A stretch of DNA of 64,000 nucleotides from Hsuehochloa calcarea (GCA_036346395.1 CM070599.1:15305232-15369231), one strand, 5' to 3'. Shown: positions 49,201-60,379, numbered from the stretch's first letter. Notes: a model not told the origin generated them from the letters alone. Program-made: numbers and translations.

Positions 49201-52200
49201 ACGAACTGGTCGTCCTCCGCACTGGCCGCAAGCCATGCTGTAACGTCCTCCACTACTCATGCATGCGGCTCCTAAAAACTAGCTAACAGCCTGAAGACTA
49301 ACTCCACTAATACATGCAGCACACGCACATGCTAACTAACTAGCTAGCTAATTGGCCCAAGCACATCTACGTGCTAGACTTGTACATGACACACATGCAC
49401 TACTACCGGCGCCAGCCAACATGAACTCAACACGTTTCCGGCTACATGCAACAAGTTAATGCAAACACGTCCAACAAATGACGTGATTAAACACGTCTAT
49501 CCTACATGCAAGACTCAAACTAATTCAAGTCATGATTATTTCCAACAGTTAGCTGCCGTGGTGAGCTCTAACAGCATCGTGGCAGGCACCGACGGAGCTT
49601 CAGTACCACGCCTGCAACTATCATGTGGTGCGGCGCGATAATGGGTTCTGCGCTGAGCAAGCCAGCGCCCGGTGCGACATCTACTGCCAAGGAATCTATC
49701 TATTAGGTGTTTGTTATTATCTATATTAGTTAGGCAAGTTATTATTATATTAGATTGTTAGAGATAGGTTTCTTTAGAGATTATTTCTTAGTGGTCAAGT
49801 CAGGTCACTCCTATAAAAGGGATAACATGTATCCATTATCAAAGAAGTAAGAAAGAATAACAAGTATTCTCATCTCTAGTTTCATCTCTCCCCCAAGGAT
49901 GCTGTCGCCGCCCGGCCATCCTCTTGGCAGTGTTTACCTGTAATGGTCTAAGGAATACCATAACAACTACGTTTATGGTCTTTGTTAATAGTATTGTACA
50001 TTCTCTCTTTGCCGATGTAGCCCATGTGGCCTATTTAATCCTATGCCTATATATATCCTCTTAATGATGAATAAGATGCATAGTTGTGAATAGCAAAATT
50101 CCTCTTCCAAAATCTAACATGGTATCAGAGCTCATCTACCAGAACCCTAACCCTATTTCCTAAAACCAACACCGCCTCCTCTGCTCGGGCAAGCGAGCCC
50201 GATGCCACCTCCGAATCCGCGCCACATGCTGGCTTCCTCCATCGTGGGATCCGCCTCTTCTGCTAGGAGGTGCGAGCCCGACACCGCCTCCTCACCTTTG
50301 TGCTCGACGCCACCTCCTCGCCTCCTCCGGATCCACACCGCACACTGGCCTGCTTCATCGTGGGATCCGTGCCGCACGTCGAAGCAAAGATGCCACCTCC
50401 ACCACGGGATCCTCCCCACGCCGCATGTCAGAGCAAAGACGCCGCCACTACTGCAGGATCCTCGCCTCCTTTGGCTCTGCGCCATTGCTCCATCACCGCC
50501 TAGACCCGTTGCCTAGTGCAGTGTCGCCGCCTGGACCCAAGGACTTGCGCTGCTCCGCCCAGTTATGCTTCCGCCTGCTGCTCGGTACTACTGCTCTGTG
50601 GTTGATGCTGCTGTGTTAGCTTGTTGTGTTGTGGATCATGATCTCCTACTATTGCCTGTGGTGTTGGTCTGAGGTTGTTGCTTGGTGCTATTGTACTTGA
50701 CCCTATCATGGCTCTTGATGGCATTCTTAGTCCCGGACATGATGCTGCTATTGCTTCTTCTGTCCCTGTTAGTGCTATGGAGTCTAGTGCAACTCAGTTT
50801 AGTCAAAATCACTCAGATGAGCAATCTTCAGGCCTAGTTGTGTCGGTTGTAAGCATCTTCCGGTGGATCCACAAGTTTTACTACACCATCATGTCTTGTA
50901 TCGGGTGCTTCACTGCCACAGCTGTTGGATTCAGTGGCTTCTTTCTATGTGATATCTGATGCATCTCAACTTACATCATGTCGTCCTGCTACAAAAGGTA
51001 TCAAGATTCAGACAGCTGATAAAACGCCATGCACGGTAACTCATCAGGGGATTCTTTCCACCTCACTTCGCAGTTTCAGATGTCTCACTTGTCCCCACGC
51101 TCTCCATGAATCTCATCTCTATCGAACAACTCGCGGATATAAAATGCTTTGTTGGGCTCGATGATAGCTCCTGCCTTGTGCAAGACTGTCGAACAAGAGT
51201 TGTCATCGGTATAGGCCATCATCAGAGGTTCTGCATTGCTCTATGTTCTTGATCACCCGAGCCTCCCTTTATCCTCCATTTATGGTACTACTCCTGCTCA
51301 TATTCCTTTATCTTCTGTTGTTGGTCCATCTACTCATTGTTCTTCTGCATCTACTTCTGTTTGCAAGTCTTTTCCTCAATGCCATCATCGCTTGGGGCAC
51401 TTGTGTGGCTCATGCCTCTATCTTGATTCATCAAGGTGTTCTTGGTTCATTTTCGTTGACACAAAATTTCAATGCAAAAGTTGTAGACTTGGCAAGCAAG
51501 TATAACTCTCATATGTTTCCAGCTTTTCTCGATCTGATCGTCCCTTTGATTTAGACATTCGAATGTTTAGGGTCCTACTTTTGCTTCGAAGGGTGGTCTA
51601 TGTCATCTTCATTGGTTACCATACTTGATACACTCGAATCTACTTCATGAAAGACTGTTCGCAATTGATTTCTATCTATCAGTCTTTTGCTTAGATGGTT
51701 CATAATCAATTCTCTTCTGCTATCCGTGTTTTTCATTCTGATTCTGGAGGAGAGTATCTTTCATCAGCCTTTCGTTAGTTCCTTTCTGATGAGGGTACTC
51801 TTCCTCGGCTTTCGTGTCCTGGTGCTCATGCTCAAAATGGTGTTACTGAGCGCAAGCACCATCACATCATTGAGACTGCCGGTACTCTTCCCATTTCCTC
51901 ATTTGTTCTCTCTTCACTTCTGGGGAAAGCGGTCTCTACGGCAGTCTATCTCATCAACCATCAGCCCACTTCCAAGCTTTAGGGAAAGTGTCTTGGTGAG
52001 GTCCTGTACAGAGCTCCTCCTCGCTATGATCATCTTCGAGTCTTTAGTTGTGTCTACAATGTCCTTCTAGCACCTCGTAAGCGCACAAAGTTGAGCCCTC
52101 GGTCAGTTGAATGTGTCTTCCTGGGTTGTAGTCCTAAGGGTTATCGTTGCTATAATCTCTCAGCACGTCGCATTCACATTTCTCGTGATGTGACCTCTGA

Positions 52201-55200
52201 TGAGGGTCGACCATTCTTTTCTCATATCCTTCTATACATCTTACTCCTTCCACAGATTCCACCTCCTTTTTGTGTATACCTCATTCCTTCACTAGACTTG
52301 TCTTCTCCAGATACACTTTCTCCACCAGTTTCACCTTTTAGTGTCCCCATTAGCTCCACCAGTTTTTGACACTACCACTTTTCCCTTTCACTATAGTCGC
52401 CGATAGAGAGTTCCCTCTGATCCTCAGACTTCCATTCCTCTGGAACCTTCTGATCCTCAGTCCTCCTCTCCTCCACTTGACCCTCATGCCCGTACGACAG
52501 ACTCTGACAATCATTCTACTACATCGCGGTATGCCCTACGTGATTGTTCCACTATTCAAGTACCAAAGAGATGGGGTTTCTCTCGTGCATGTGTAGTATC
52601 TGAGTCGAGTGTCTGTCAAGAGGTAGCCAGTATACCTGAGGGACAGTTGACTATGACTGAGGAGCTTACAACATTAGAGTGTACAGACACTTGGGATCTT
52701 GTTCCGCTACCATCTGGAGCTAAGCCTACAACTTGCAAGTAGGTGTACAAAGTAAAGAACAAGTCAAATAAACCAGTGGAACGATACAAGGCTCATTTTA
52801 TTGCAAGAGGTTTTCAGCAAGTTTATGGTCGAGATTATGATGAGACTTTTGCTCTAATTGCACATATGACTACAGTGCGGACTCTCATTGTTGTTACAAC
52901 AATACACTCATGGACTATATCTCAAATGAATATCAAGAATGTCGTTCTACATGGTAATCTACATGAGATCTGTATGTAGCCAGCCCCGGGTGTTGAGACT
53001 CCTAGAAGCTATGTTTGTCATCTTAGACGTGCTCTACATGGTCTCAAGCAGAATCCTCATGCTTGGTTTGAGCGTTTCAGTTATGTGATTTGAGCTGCTG
53101 GTTTCATTCCATGTGAGCATGACACTGTCTTGTTTATTTACACTTTTTAGCGGGGTCGTACTTTGCTTCTGATATATGTAGATGATATTTTGATCATATG
53201 AGATGACATGGATTATATAGTTTTTGTCAAGAAGAAATTGAGTGAACAATTTATGATGTTAGATTTGTAACCATTGAGCTATTTTATGAGGATGAGGTTC
53301 ATTCTGACGGTGATGGCTACTACCTCTCTCAGCATCGCTACGTTCAAATTTGCTCGCTCACTCCGGTATGACTAATACTCGCAATGCTATCACTCATGGA
53401 GCTCCACCTGTAGCTTCAACCTACAGACGGTGTACCACTGACAGATCCTTCCCGCTATCGTCAGCTCATTGGGAGCCTTGTTTATCTCACTATCACCATG
53501 CCAAACATTGCTCATGTTATTCATGTGCTTAGCCATTTTGTCAGTGTTGTCATCTCAGTTCATTATGGTCATATTCTTCGTATACTAAGATACAGGGAGA
53601 CTGCGTCCAGATGTCTGTTCTATGCCAGTACGAGTCAGCTCCAGCTCCACGCTTACTCTGACTCCACTTGGGCGAGTGATCTTGTTGATCGTCGATCTAT
53701 CACTGGCTACTGTATCTCTCTTAGTACTTCGCTCATTGCCTGGAATTCCAAGAAGTGGTGTTGATGCATCCTTCACACGGTCTCATTGTCGTGTGTCACA
53801 CTCTAGAGCAGAGGCTAAGCTTCGAACCCTTACCGCTACAACCTCAGAGATCGTTTGGCTTCGGTGGCTCTTGGCTGATCTTGGTGTTCAGTGTGATAAT
53901 TCTACACCTCTGTTTTGTGACAATACAAGTGTCATTCAAATTGCTAGTGAAGCAGTTAAGTATGAGTTGACAAAACACATTGGTGTTGTGCATCCTTCAC
54001 ACGGTCTCATTGTCAGCAGTCGACTATCGACCTCTAGTATGTATCCTCAGAGTTTCAAGTTGCAGATTTCTTCACTAAAGCTCAGACTCGAGAACAACAT
54101 CGGCTTCATCTACTCAAACTCAGTACATCAGATCTTCCTGATCCACCTTGAGTTTGAAAGGGGTGTTAATAGTATTGTACATACTCTCTCTCTTAGCCCA
54201 TGTAGCCCATGAGGCCTATGTAATCCTATGTCTATACATATCCTCTTAATAATGAATAAGATGCACAACTGTGAATAGCAAAATCTCTCCCAAAATCTAA
54301 CAGTCTTGACTCTTGACTTTGTACCTAATATCACCAACACAGTGTAAAATGGCTTTTTAAGTCTATCTTTCCAATTAATTGTTATTTTGAGCCATGCACG
54401 TGCATGTCTAAATGGAATTGAAGGAGCAACCTGAACCAATGCACCATATCAAAATCAATCTAAACATCCATTCTTTCATTGTAGAGACCGTTAGAATCAT
54501 CACAAGGTGAACTTAGTAAGCCATATAAGGATCAGAGTCAAAAGCAGTGTCAGAATTTGAAGGTTGAAATTTGAAACCTTAGTTAGAACTTAGAACTCTA
54601 ACTGGAAAAAAATTCACCAAATGATCAGCGAGCATGTATGCAAAACTGCGTAGCCTTTGTGTGTAGGTTAGCAGGTAAATCATCAATTTGACATTTCTTC
54701 CCAGAAGTAAATTACAAATTTTGTTTTGGAAACGACAACAAGTACAATTGATCTTATCATGGAAAGTTCAACAAAGGCTACTGATAAATGTGAATTTTAC
54801 TTACAGCAAAAGGGGATAGTATAATTGGTCCGTATCCACAATTTAAGTGCATGTTGATAATCGCTGACAAGCTTATTTCTAATAAACCAGATGAACGAAG
54901 ATCCAAGGTAGTGTAGCAAATTGTACCTTCGATTTGGGCAGCTCGTGCAGCCTCAAATTCTTTTTGTAGACGCTCAAAAATCAACTTATCAGAATCCCTA
55001 AAATAACAAATTGAATATGTGAAATAACAGTTTTACCAATCATGCATTCATACATTTGGAGAACATGTGCCCAAAGCAGTATGAGACAGGCAGTTATGGA
55101 GAAAAAACAAAAGAAATACATGCAATAGAAAGGCCACAGCTATTTCCCAAAAAAGATAATCCGGTATATGACCTGGATATGGCTAGGAATAAGATTACAT

Positions 55201-58200
55201 TTTATAAGAATACCCTCCAAATGATATAGAGATTAGAGGGGACATATTTTGAGTAGAAGTGTTCAGCTGACAAGACATAATTGACTTATACTGGAGTTTA
55301 GTAGTTTTAATTACAAGCTCTTTTTCTGTGAAACAATCAGGAGTGAAGAAATTCAACTCTACAGAGTACAGACAAACTTTTCTTAAAACACCAGCCATGT
55401 GATGTGTTGAAATGTCAAACAGGAAGAAGTGGCAGCTTTCTACAGAAGACTCCATTCCTTGGGCTAATGCGGTAATGCCAACAATGCAAGGGGTGTTAGC
55501 CCCAAAAAGCAAACACCAGCAGACAGTAGAATTAACATTACAGCATTAGAAAACAGACTCATTTATGGAACTGAACTGCAGTACTGTTCTTATTTCTTTG
55601 GTAGTTTTGGGTCAGTAACTTCATTTTTACTTCTTTCAATCATACTCTCTTTGGTACAGCTAACGATACTATAATCAGAATAAAGATGACAAATCAATTT
55701 GCATATATTTAATTTAGATAAACTTCAGCTTCTCCCTTTCTTTTACATGTATCATTCTGCCAACCACTATAATTTGCTTCAATTCCTTTTTCTGTTCCAA
55801 TTTGAGCATAAGAGCTACAACAGTAAGGAACATTCGGAGAACAAACGCAGTTGCAACGATGTCTGCAACGTAAAAAAAGGCAACAAAGAAGGCCAAAGAA
55901 ATTTTTTAAAGTTTTCAACTCTGCAATTCAAATGATAGTCATACAAGGATGACCCCACAGTATCACACTATGAAAACTGCCGAAAAGGATAAGCTCTGAT
56001 GAATTACCAAGAAAAGGGACCAAAAGTGCTCGAACAATTAGCTGGCAGTTTGAACAGAGAGTTTGAAATTTTGCTTATGCAATTTTAAACATGCACAACA
56101 ACTATCTTAAACACTGAGCTGGCTAGCTCTACAAATTACCGGAAGCTTTGGGGGAAAAATGAAAGGAGTACCGTGAGAGGCGCTCCTTCAAATCTTCATG
56201 CCTTTTGAGAACGTTTGACACTGCAAAACAAAAGGGCAAATGTTATTAAGCAGCACGTGTAAAGTGCTTTATTGGATTCCTATAATCACTAAGCATGTGG
56301 GTGAGGGGTACTGGGCAAGAAGATCCTCCTAAGAGTAAAAATAATTGACAACTACTGGAAGCGAAAAGGTTATTACGCCTTGCCCGTGTGGTCTCAAGTT
56401 TTGCATCTTCATCCCTTACATAAGTCTGCAGTAAATGAAAGGAGAGGGGAAAGACCCCTTAACATCCACCAGAACATATCCATACAAGACTTTAAAAAAG
56501 TATCAGACATGTAAATGATAGCATACCAGTTCTGATAATGAGTGTTGACGCCTCCTTAGTTGCTCAACATGCTACAAAATATAAAAATATTAAGCTGAAA
56601 CATTTGTTTTTACTTTTTCGTGGTTATTGGGCCAAAGCAGCAAAGACTGTATGAACCAACCACACAAAGAATAAATTCAAGAGGACAACCTATCTTTTTA
56701 ATACAACAAAGCAAAACAAAGGAGAACCACTCTTACATATAACCAGCACCAGATTATAAAAATGCAGATGGAGAGAAGATACAAGAAATACGAGTGTGGG
56801 AGAGCTCAATTGCTGATTTATTGCTTTGAAGCTTTGGCTATTTTAGGAGCAAAAGTTCACTTGCAGCTTTAAGTTGTATGTATATTATATAATAAAATGG
56901 CAATTGTTCGTCAATTAGTAGTCACCCAACAAATGTAATTGTTACAAAATACAAATTCATAAAATGGTTCAGAAGCTTTCGTATTGGTTACTTTGATTCT
57001 AATGGCCCAGAAGCTCAACACTAGGCACAAAGGTCATTCTTGCTTACTTTGGTTTGCCCCGGTAAATCATTTAGCAGAAATTATTCAATAGAAGAGGAAA
57101 ATAGAAAACATGAAGGAAACTGTGAGCAGCAGTAACTAGAAAAGCCAGATAACCCAAAACCAAGTATTGCACCATTTTGCAAAGTAGCAAAACTGATCAA
57201 CCATTTAGAAGCTAATGTCTTGAGTTGTATCAAAGTTTGACAGTACTTAAGTTGTATCAAAGTTATGTACTATAGTCAGTGATAGTAGTTCAACAACTAC
57301 TCAAGTGCAATTAAGCTTACATTCTACTGATTCTCTAGGGGGGATACTGAGCTGAAGTGATACGGGGTCCAAATGAAAGGAACTTCAGGTTTTTGCTATT
57401 TGAGTTGGACAGTGACACAGAAAGCTACTCTGTGCATAGAAAAGGCATTTATTTTCATATGCATTTTTAGGGCATGTTAATCAAATCTATGTTTTCAATT
57501 TTTCATCTGTAGGACTACTAACCTTTTTCAAGTTTAAGTATATTTAATCGGATGCACCAAGGTACAAAAGACTGGGGTATCAAATTATCTTAGAAGGTTC
57601 CAAGTTGCTGTGAATCAATGTGGCAGTTGGTTGCATCCAACCAAACCCACTTAATACTCCATGCATAGCACAGCAGGTGAAACCATTGTTCCGAATCCGT
57701 AGACATCATTAGAGACATTTAATGCTCTGAACATGCTTGTCTAGGTACACCAATTACTGCACATCAAATAACTACATCGGATTTGCTAATTTTCAATTAC
57801 TTGAAATTTTCTTATCCATCAGTCATCTACAGTTACACAGTAATAAACCTAAAATTGTAGTACTAAGTGATGTGAAATTTTAGCCCAGCTCTGTAACTTT
57901 TAGTTCTATTTGTTTCTGTATTTTTTTTCTATTTGTAGGGTTCACATAGATTTATTTTTGTCTAGTTTAGAAGAAAAAAATTGTACTTTATTTATTTATT
58001 TTTTTGTAACATTTTTTTCATGCCATTAGATGAAAATCTAAAGGTGGGAACAAGTGACTGAAAAATAACAAATTTTTAGGCAACGTACACATAAACAGTC
58101 CCATACTACATTATGAATAAATCAGAGGATAAAGTATACTACTTTCATAACTTTCATAGATAGCTAGTATCGACTAATAAGTACTCAAATTTGTGTTTAT

Positions 58201-60379
58201 AAAGCCACTCTGTATATTAAGAAAATACAATGGCCATTTTCTAGAAAAAGAGAAGGTATTTTCATGTACTTATAATTGATGATCTGTATTTCAAAAAGTA
58301 TATTGGGTATTCTGTCCAAAAGAGAATAAAACGTTACTTTACTCAAGTGGGTTTTTCTTCTGTTATAAAGATATTTTACTCAAGTGGGTTTTTCTTCTGT
58401 TATAAAGATATTTTACACATCTCCCGAGAGACTCGGGGTTGTTTATCAAACTTACAAAAATTCTGTAGAGCTTACGCACAGTTGTGCCAAATTGCACCAT
58501 TTAAAAATGCTACAGCATCTATGTTCTGCGTATCAAGGGGAAAATATTTTGAGTTTTCCCTCAAAAGAGCCGTTATCTGTCTACAATGATGAGCGATGCT
58601 AGAAGTTTGTAGCAAGTACAACATCACAGAATTCAAGGTCAATTAAAGAAGGTCACCGGACAACACATCTCCCTGACTAACTCGATTCTAGTCTCAATGT
58701 ATATGGTGCACAGTTTTTGCATGAACAGTCTAACAACTAACATATTGCAATTATGACCTCTAGAGGAACTCAGATATGTTGACTAATGACTACTGGATAA
58801 TGGTGCTTCGAAAATAAGTGTACATAATTTTCTGGAATGGAACTACAGTATGGTAAGCTCTACGTTGTAGTGTACAACACAAGCCTATATGGAGATGCCT
58901 CCATGGAACAAGCAAAATAGAGCACATAACACATTTCTCTTAACATCAAAAGAGCCACCTTGACATTCAACTCAGAAAGCCCTATGTATATGGAATTAAT
59001 AACAAGATAACTGCATCATTGATCAGCATCTAAAACTAAAAATAAAAAACTATGACGCAAAATATGAAGAAAAACAATAAATTTATATGGCAAAGATTCT
59101 CCGAGTGATCACCTCCAGGAACCATGAAATCTAAGTAGTCAAATTGCACTGGCCAGACAAGACATGGCTGGTCTACTAGCTATTCCAAAAAGAATGCGCT
59201 CATTACACTGGCTTAATGAAAAAAAGATCAAAACTACAGGGAAATTCACATTAAAGTGCACAGTGAAAGGAACATGGTAAATCAGTCAAGCCAGCCCTGC
59301 ATTTACTAACATGCTCCATAAATTGAACCATGAACTGACTTTGCGAACCTCACATGATTCTAGAATTCTCAAGATATTCTCCTCGGATAAATTCAGTGCA
59401 TCCAGCTAAGTCAGTCATCAGTACTCTGCATCATTTCTTTAGGATGCGTTTGGTTGGTGGAATGAGGTTGAATGGGATGAGATGGCACAAGTAAGATGGG
59501 ATCGTCCTGGATGGGACGATACAGGCAGTGTGTTTGGTTGGTTGTATAGGATGGTACGAGATTGTGTTTGGTTGGTTGTATAAGATGATATACGAATTGA
59601 GTTTACAAATTGATTTGAATTTAAATTCAAGTTTGAAAATAGTTTTACACACAATTAACTTTTATATTTTTGCAAATTCATCAACATCTGCTAGCCTCCT
59701 CACTACATTGCCTTATTTTTATTTTCCCCCTTTTTCTTTCTTATTTTTTTTTCTCATTCTCCCTTTTTCTTCCATCCTTTTCTTTTCTTTCATTTGGATG
59801 GGCCCATTGTCATAGGGTCTCCTCACTACGCTGCGCTTGGACGAGCGAAGATGAATGGCGTGGTTCAGTGGATTTCTTTGAATGAAATGGTACAGCATAT
59901 GAGGGGAATATGGAATGGTTTGGTCCGAGACCAATTGGTTCCATTCAGTGAACCAAAAGCATGAACGTCTTTATTTCCCGAACCATCCCGTACCGGACCG
60001 TTCCATACAACGAATCAAACACACCCTTATTCGCATACACCTTCCCCCGTTCTGCCTCTTGCTTCGTAGCTCCATCCACAGCCTAATGACTGTAGCAGAA
60101 AACCCTAATCAAATAACACCAACAATGTTTCACATCTCCCAACCCCCAAGACTGAATTTTCAATACAACTCAGATGCGCCGCCCGCCGCAACCCTCCCGG
60201 ATCACCTAATATCCTCCGTAAACCCGTCAAGCTTCAACCGGATTACAAAGAAAGCGAAAACGAATGTATGAACAAGCACTGTTATATAGCGGGAAGTAGG
60301 TTTTCGGCCGTACCTCCGTGGGGGAGCTCACGGCGACGGTAACGGAGAGGTCTGCGGGCGCCATCCGGTCCGAGGCCAT
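37227..60379 (-). CDS. CENP-O / Mcm21-type kinetochore protein, 13 exons
   Basis: CENP-O (Mcm21 in yeast) pairs with CENP-P in the constitutive centromere-associated network that links CENP-A chromatin to the outer kinetochore. Exons: 60379-60314, 56571-56527, 56425-56377, 56220-56172, 54997-54927, 41666-41608, 41499-about 41400, 40396-40339, 40035-39899, 39814-39758, 37989-37892, 37602-37403, 37297-37227. Phases agree at every junction except exon 7 to 8. The protein (about 350 residues) starts MASDRMAPADLSV, has a charged helical N-terminal part (HVEQLRRRQHSLSEL, VLKRHEDLKERLSRDSDK, FERLQKEFEAARAAQ), then WNDGLLATIREK, CLDGARIGIQYETFF, CEIYHCVLESKSFLEKM, PFFLPIRELESDLLSSNAI, VRLIKELYGNQIGELF, KVTVSIRYSDLLLTLPSQAR, SRLSYAEDALKTLSLPE and ends RALKQMFSSQESD. 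The assignment rests on recalled resemblance to plant CENP-O proteins; the C-terminal half fits the tandem RWD region. Intron 5 is 13.3 kb and full of transposons. Confidence 0.75.
38254..38425. repeat. 87-bp tandem duplication
   Basis: GATGGTTCGAC at 38261 and 38348 starts two copies sharing GTGTAATTAGAATAGTTTCC. It lies in the intron between exons 11 and 10 of the CENP-O-like gene. Confidence 0.75.
39510..39622. repeat. 56-bp tandem duplication
   Basis: ATGGTTCA(C/T)A(T/A)AATGC at 39511 and 39567, each followed by TTTTAAACAAGATAAGTAG. Same intron as the 87-bp duplication. Confidence 0.75.
40962..41270 (+). mobile_element. possible Copia LTR fragment in intron 7
   Basis: TGTTTTGC...GTTAGCTAT...TTAAAAGGAG...AGTCCACAGCAAGGAATAAAC has the look of a short Copia LTR with TATA-like and polyadenylation signals. 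Ends and target duplication could not be confirmed. Confidence 0.35.
42028..42383. mobile_element. hAT-type MITE
   Basis: Ends CAGGGTTCAAAAAA and, inverted, CAGGGTTAAAAAAA. The 8-bp flanks ATTATAAA (42020-42027) and ATTAGAAA (42384-42391) match at seven of eight bases, as expected of a hAT target duplication. A tRNA-like stretch GGTCTTGGGTTCAAAACCTC lies inside on the minus strand. Confidence 0.75.
43396..43745 (-). repeat. LTR-like repeat, inverted partner of 49.68-49.95 kb
   Basis: The reverse complement of about 250-300 bases here matches 49685-49945: TAGTTAGGCAAGTTATTATTA, GAGATAGGTTTC, GAAAGAATAACAAGT and CTCTCCCCCAAGG are shared. A TATA-like TATAAAAG in the 49.8-kb copy suggests a promoter-bearing LTR. 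No target duplication found. Confidence 0.6.
43786..45982 (+). mobile_element. solo LTR, gypsy-type, 2.2 kb
   Basis: It begins TGTAATACCCC and ends GGGTGTTACA. Flanks GCAGA (43781-43785) and ACAGA (45983-45987) match at four of five bases. No gag or pol inside. CTGAGTCGTGGACTCACCC near the 3' end is typical of grass gypsy LTRs. It lies in intron 5 of the CENP-O-like gene. Confidence 0.7.
45988..47047. other. GC-rich intron sequence, no gene recognised
   Basis: Several overlapping open frames on both strands (46.0-46.6 kb) arise from high GC; none resembles a known protein. TAGGCGCC-type text at 46730-46780 may be repeat-derived. Confidence 0.4.
47048..47088. repeat. 41-bp direct repeat, left copy
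   Basis: Begins GTTAGCTGCCGTGGTGAGC; matches 49548-49588 with one mismatch. It ends four bases before the LTR at 47093. Confidence 0.85.
47093..47722 (+). repeat. gag-only element, 5' LTR
   Basis: 630 bases from TGTTGGAAATA to ATTCCGTCA, followed by the primer site. Its first 440 bases are nearly identical to 48720-49154, which suggests a fairly recent element. Confidence 0.85.
47743..48680 (+). pseudogene. gag of the non-autonomous element, frame-broken
   Basis: A start-like ATG lies at 47743 (MACDESPNKTP). Middle parts in other frames read TMKEAWEAIEKMNVAKIESRR, as in the UBN2-type Copia gag. The last part, 48306-48680, is open: MSKMSVAEAIGRLRAYEESL, a Ser/Gly/Arg-rich linker, and the zinc knuckle CYNCGVRGHFASEC, ending NEPCLL and TGA. 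Several shifts separate the parts. Confidence 0.75.
48720..49547. repeat. long hairpin: 393-bp inverted repeat with 42-base loop
   Basis: Arm 1 is 48720-49112, arm 2 is 49155-49547; the loop is 49113-49154. Arms begin/end TGTTGGAAATAATC and match almost base for base over their full length. Transcription of the CENP-O-like pre-mRNA or of the LTR would give a fold-back RNA. Confidence 0.9.
49548..49588. repeat. 41-bp direct repeat, right copy
   Basis: Directly follows the hairpin; one mismatch (A for G) to 47048-47088, exactly 2500 bases apart. Confidence 0.85.
49685..49945 (+). repeat. LTR-like repeat, inverted partner of 43.4-43.7 kb
   Basis: See shared text at 43396-43745. TATAAAAG at about 49813 resembles a TATA box and a GAAAGAATAACAAG region follows. 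Confidence 0.6.
50132..50900. other. GC-rich segment in place of gag in Copia 2
   Basis: Where gag should lie there is GC-rich DNA with an internal duplication: TCGTGGGATCCG at about 50243 and 50359, with CGCCACCTCC/CCGACACCGCC text around each. No capsid motif or CCHC box is visible. Confidence 0.55.
50925..54010 (+). pseudogene. Copia 2 pol remnant (integrase, reverse transcriptase, RNase H)
   Basis: Integrase pieces: HHRLGHLCG near 51388, HSDSGGEY in a shifted frame near 51735, NGVTERKHHH near 51838. Reverse transcriptase: WDLVPLPSGAKP and VYKVKNKSNKPVERYKAHFIARGFQQVYGRDYDETF split by a TAG at 52741, ALHGLKQNPHAWFERF, and the active-site text LLIYVDDILI near 53170. RNase H: AYSDSTWASDLVDRRSITGY, then SRAEAKLRTL, then CDNTSVIQIAS near 53920. 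Stops and shifts are numerous. Confidence 0.85.
54308..54926. other. intron 5 of the CENP-O-like gene, proximal part
   Basis: Low-GC intron sequence without repeats I recognise. Confidence 0.5.
56572..59441. other. intron 1 of the CENP-O-like gene
   Basis: AT-rich, no exon needed here because exons 1 and 2 join in phase. It contains a 37-bp tandem duplication at 58340-58413 (ACTCAAGTGGGTTTTTCTTC...). No other feature seen. Confidence 0.5.
58340..58413. repeat. 37-bp perfect tandem duplication
   Basis: Two copies beginning ACTCAAGTGGGTTTTTC follow each other without spacer. Confidence 0.85.
59442..60026. mobile_element. Tourist/PIF-Harbinger-like MITE in intron 1
   Basis: Ends GGATGCGTTTGGTTGGTGG and, inverted, GGGTGTGTTTGATTCGTTG. 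TTA flanks both sides (59439-59441, 60027-60029), the usual target of this group. 585 bases, no coding sequence. It ends about 290 bases inside intron 1. Confidence 0.65.

Larger units (their letters stand above)
47093..49547 (+). mobile_element. gag-only LTR element with inverted LTR copy
   Basis: LTR 1 is 47093-47722 (starts TGTTGGAAATA). The primer site TTGGTATCAGAGCG follows at 47724. A gag region runs to 48680, then purine tract TAGGGGAGG and LTR 2 from 48720. LTR 2 is complete only to about 49154, where an inverted copy of its first 393 bases begins and runs to 49547. No protease, integrase or reverse transcriptase, so any movement would depend on a partner Copia element. A 41-bp direct repeat flanks the whole unit. 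Confidence 0.85.
49983..54302 (+). mobile_element. Ty1/copia retrotransposon 2, short LTRs, defective
   Basis: LTRs of 137 and 139 bases (49983-50119, 54164-54302) start TGTTAATAGTATTGTACAT and end AAAATCTAACA. The target duplication GTCTT is perfect (49978-49982, 54303-54307). The primer site TGGTATCAGAGC directly follows LTR 1; GAAAGGGG precedes LTR 2. Integrase, reverse transcriptase and RNase H remnants are present with many stops; a gag zinc knuckle is not found. It sits in intron 5 of the CENP-O-like gene in the opposite orientation to that gene. Confidence 0.93.
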
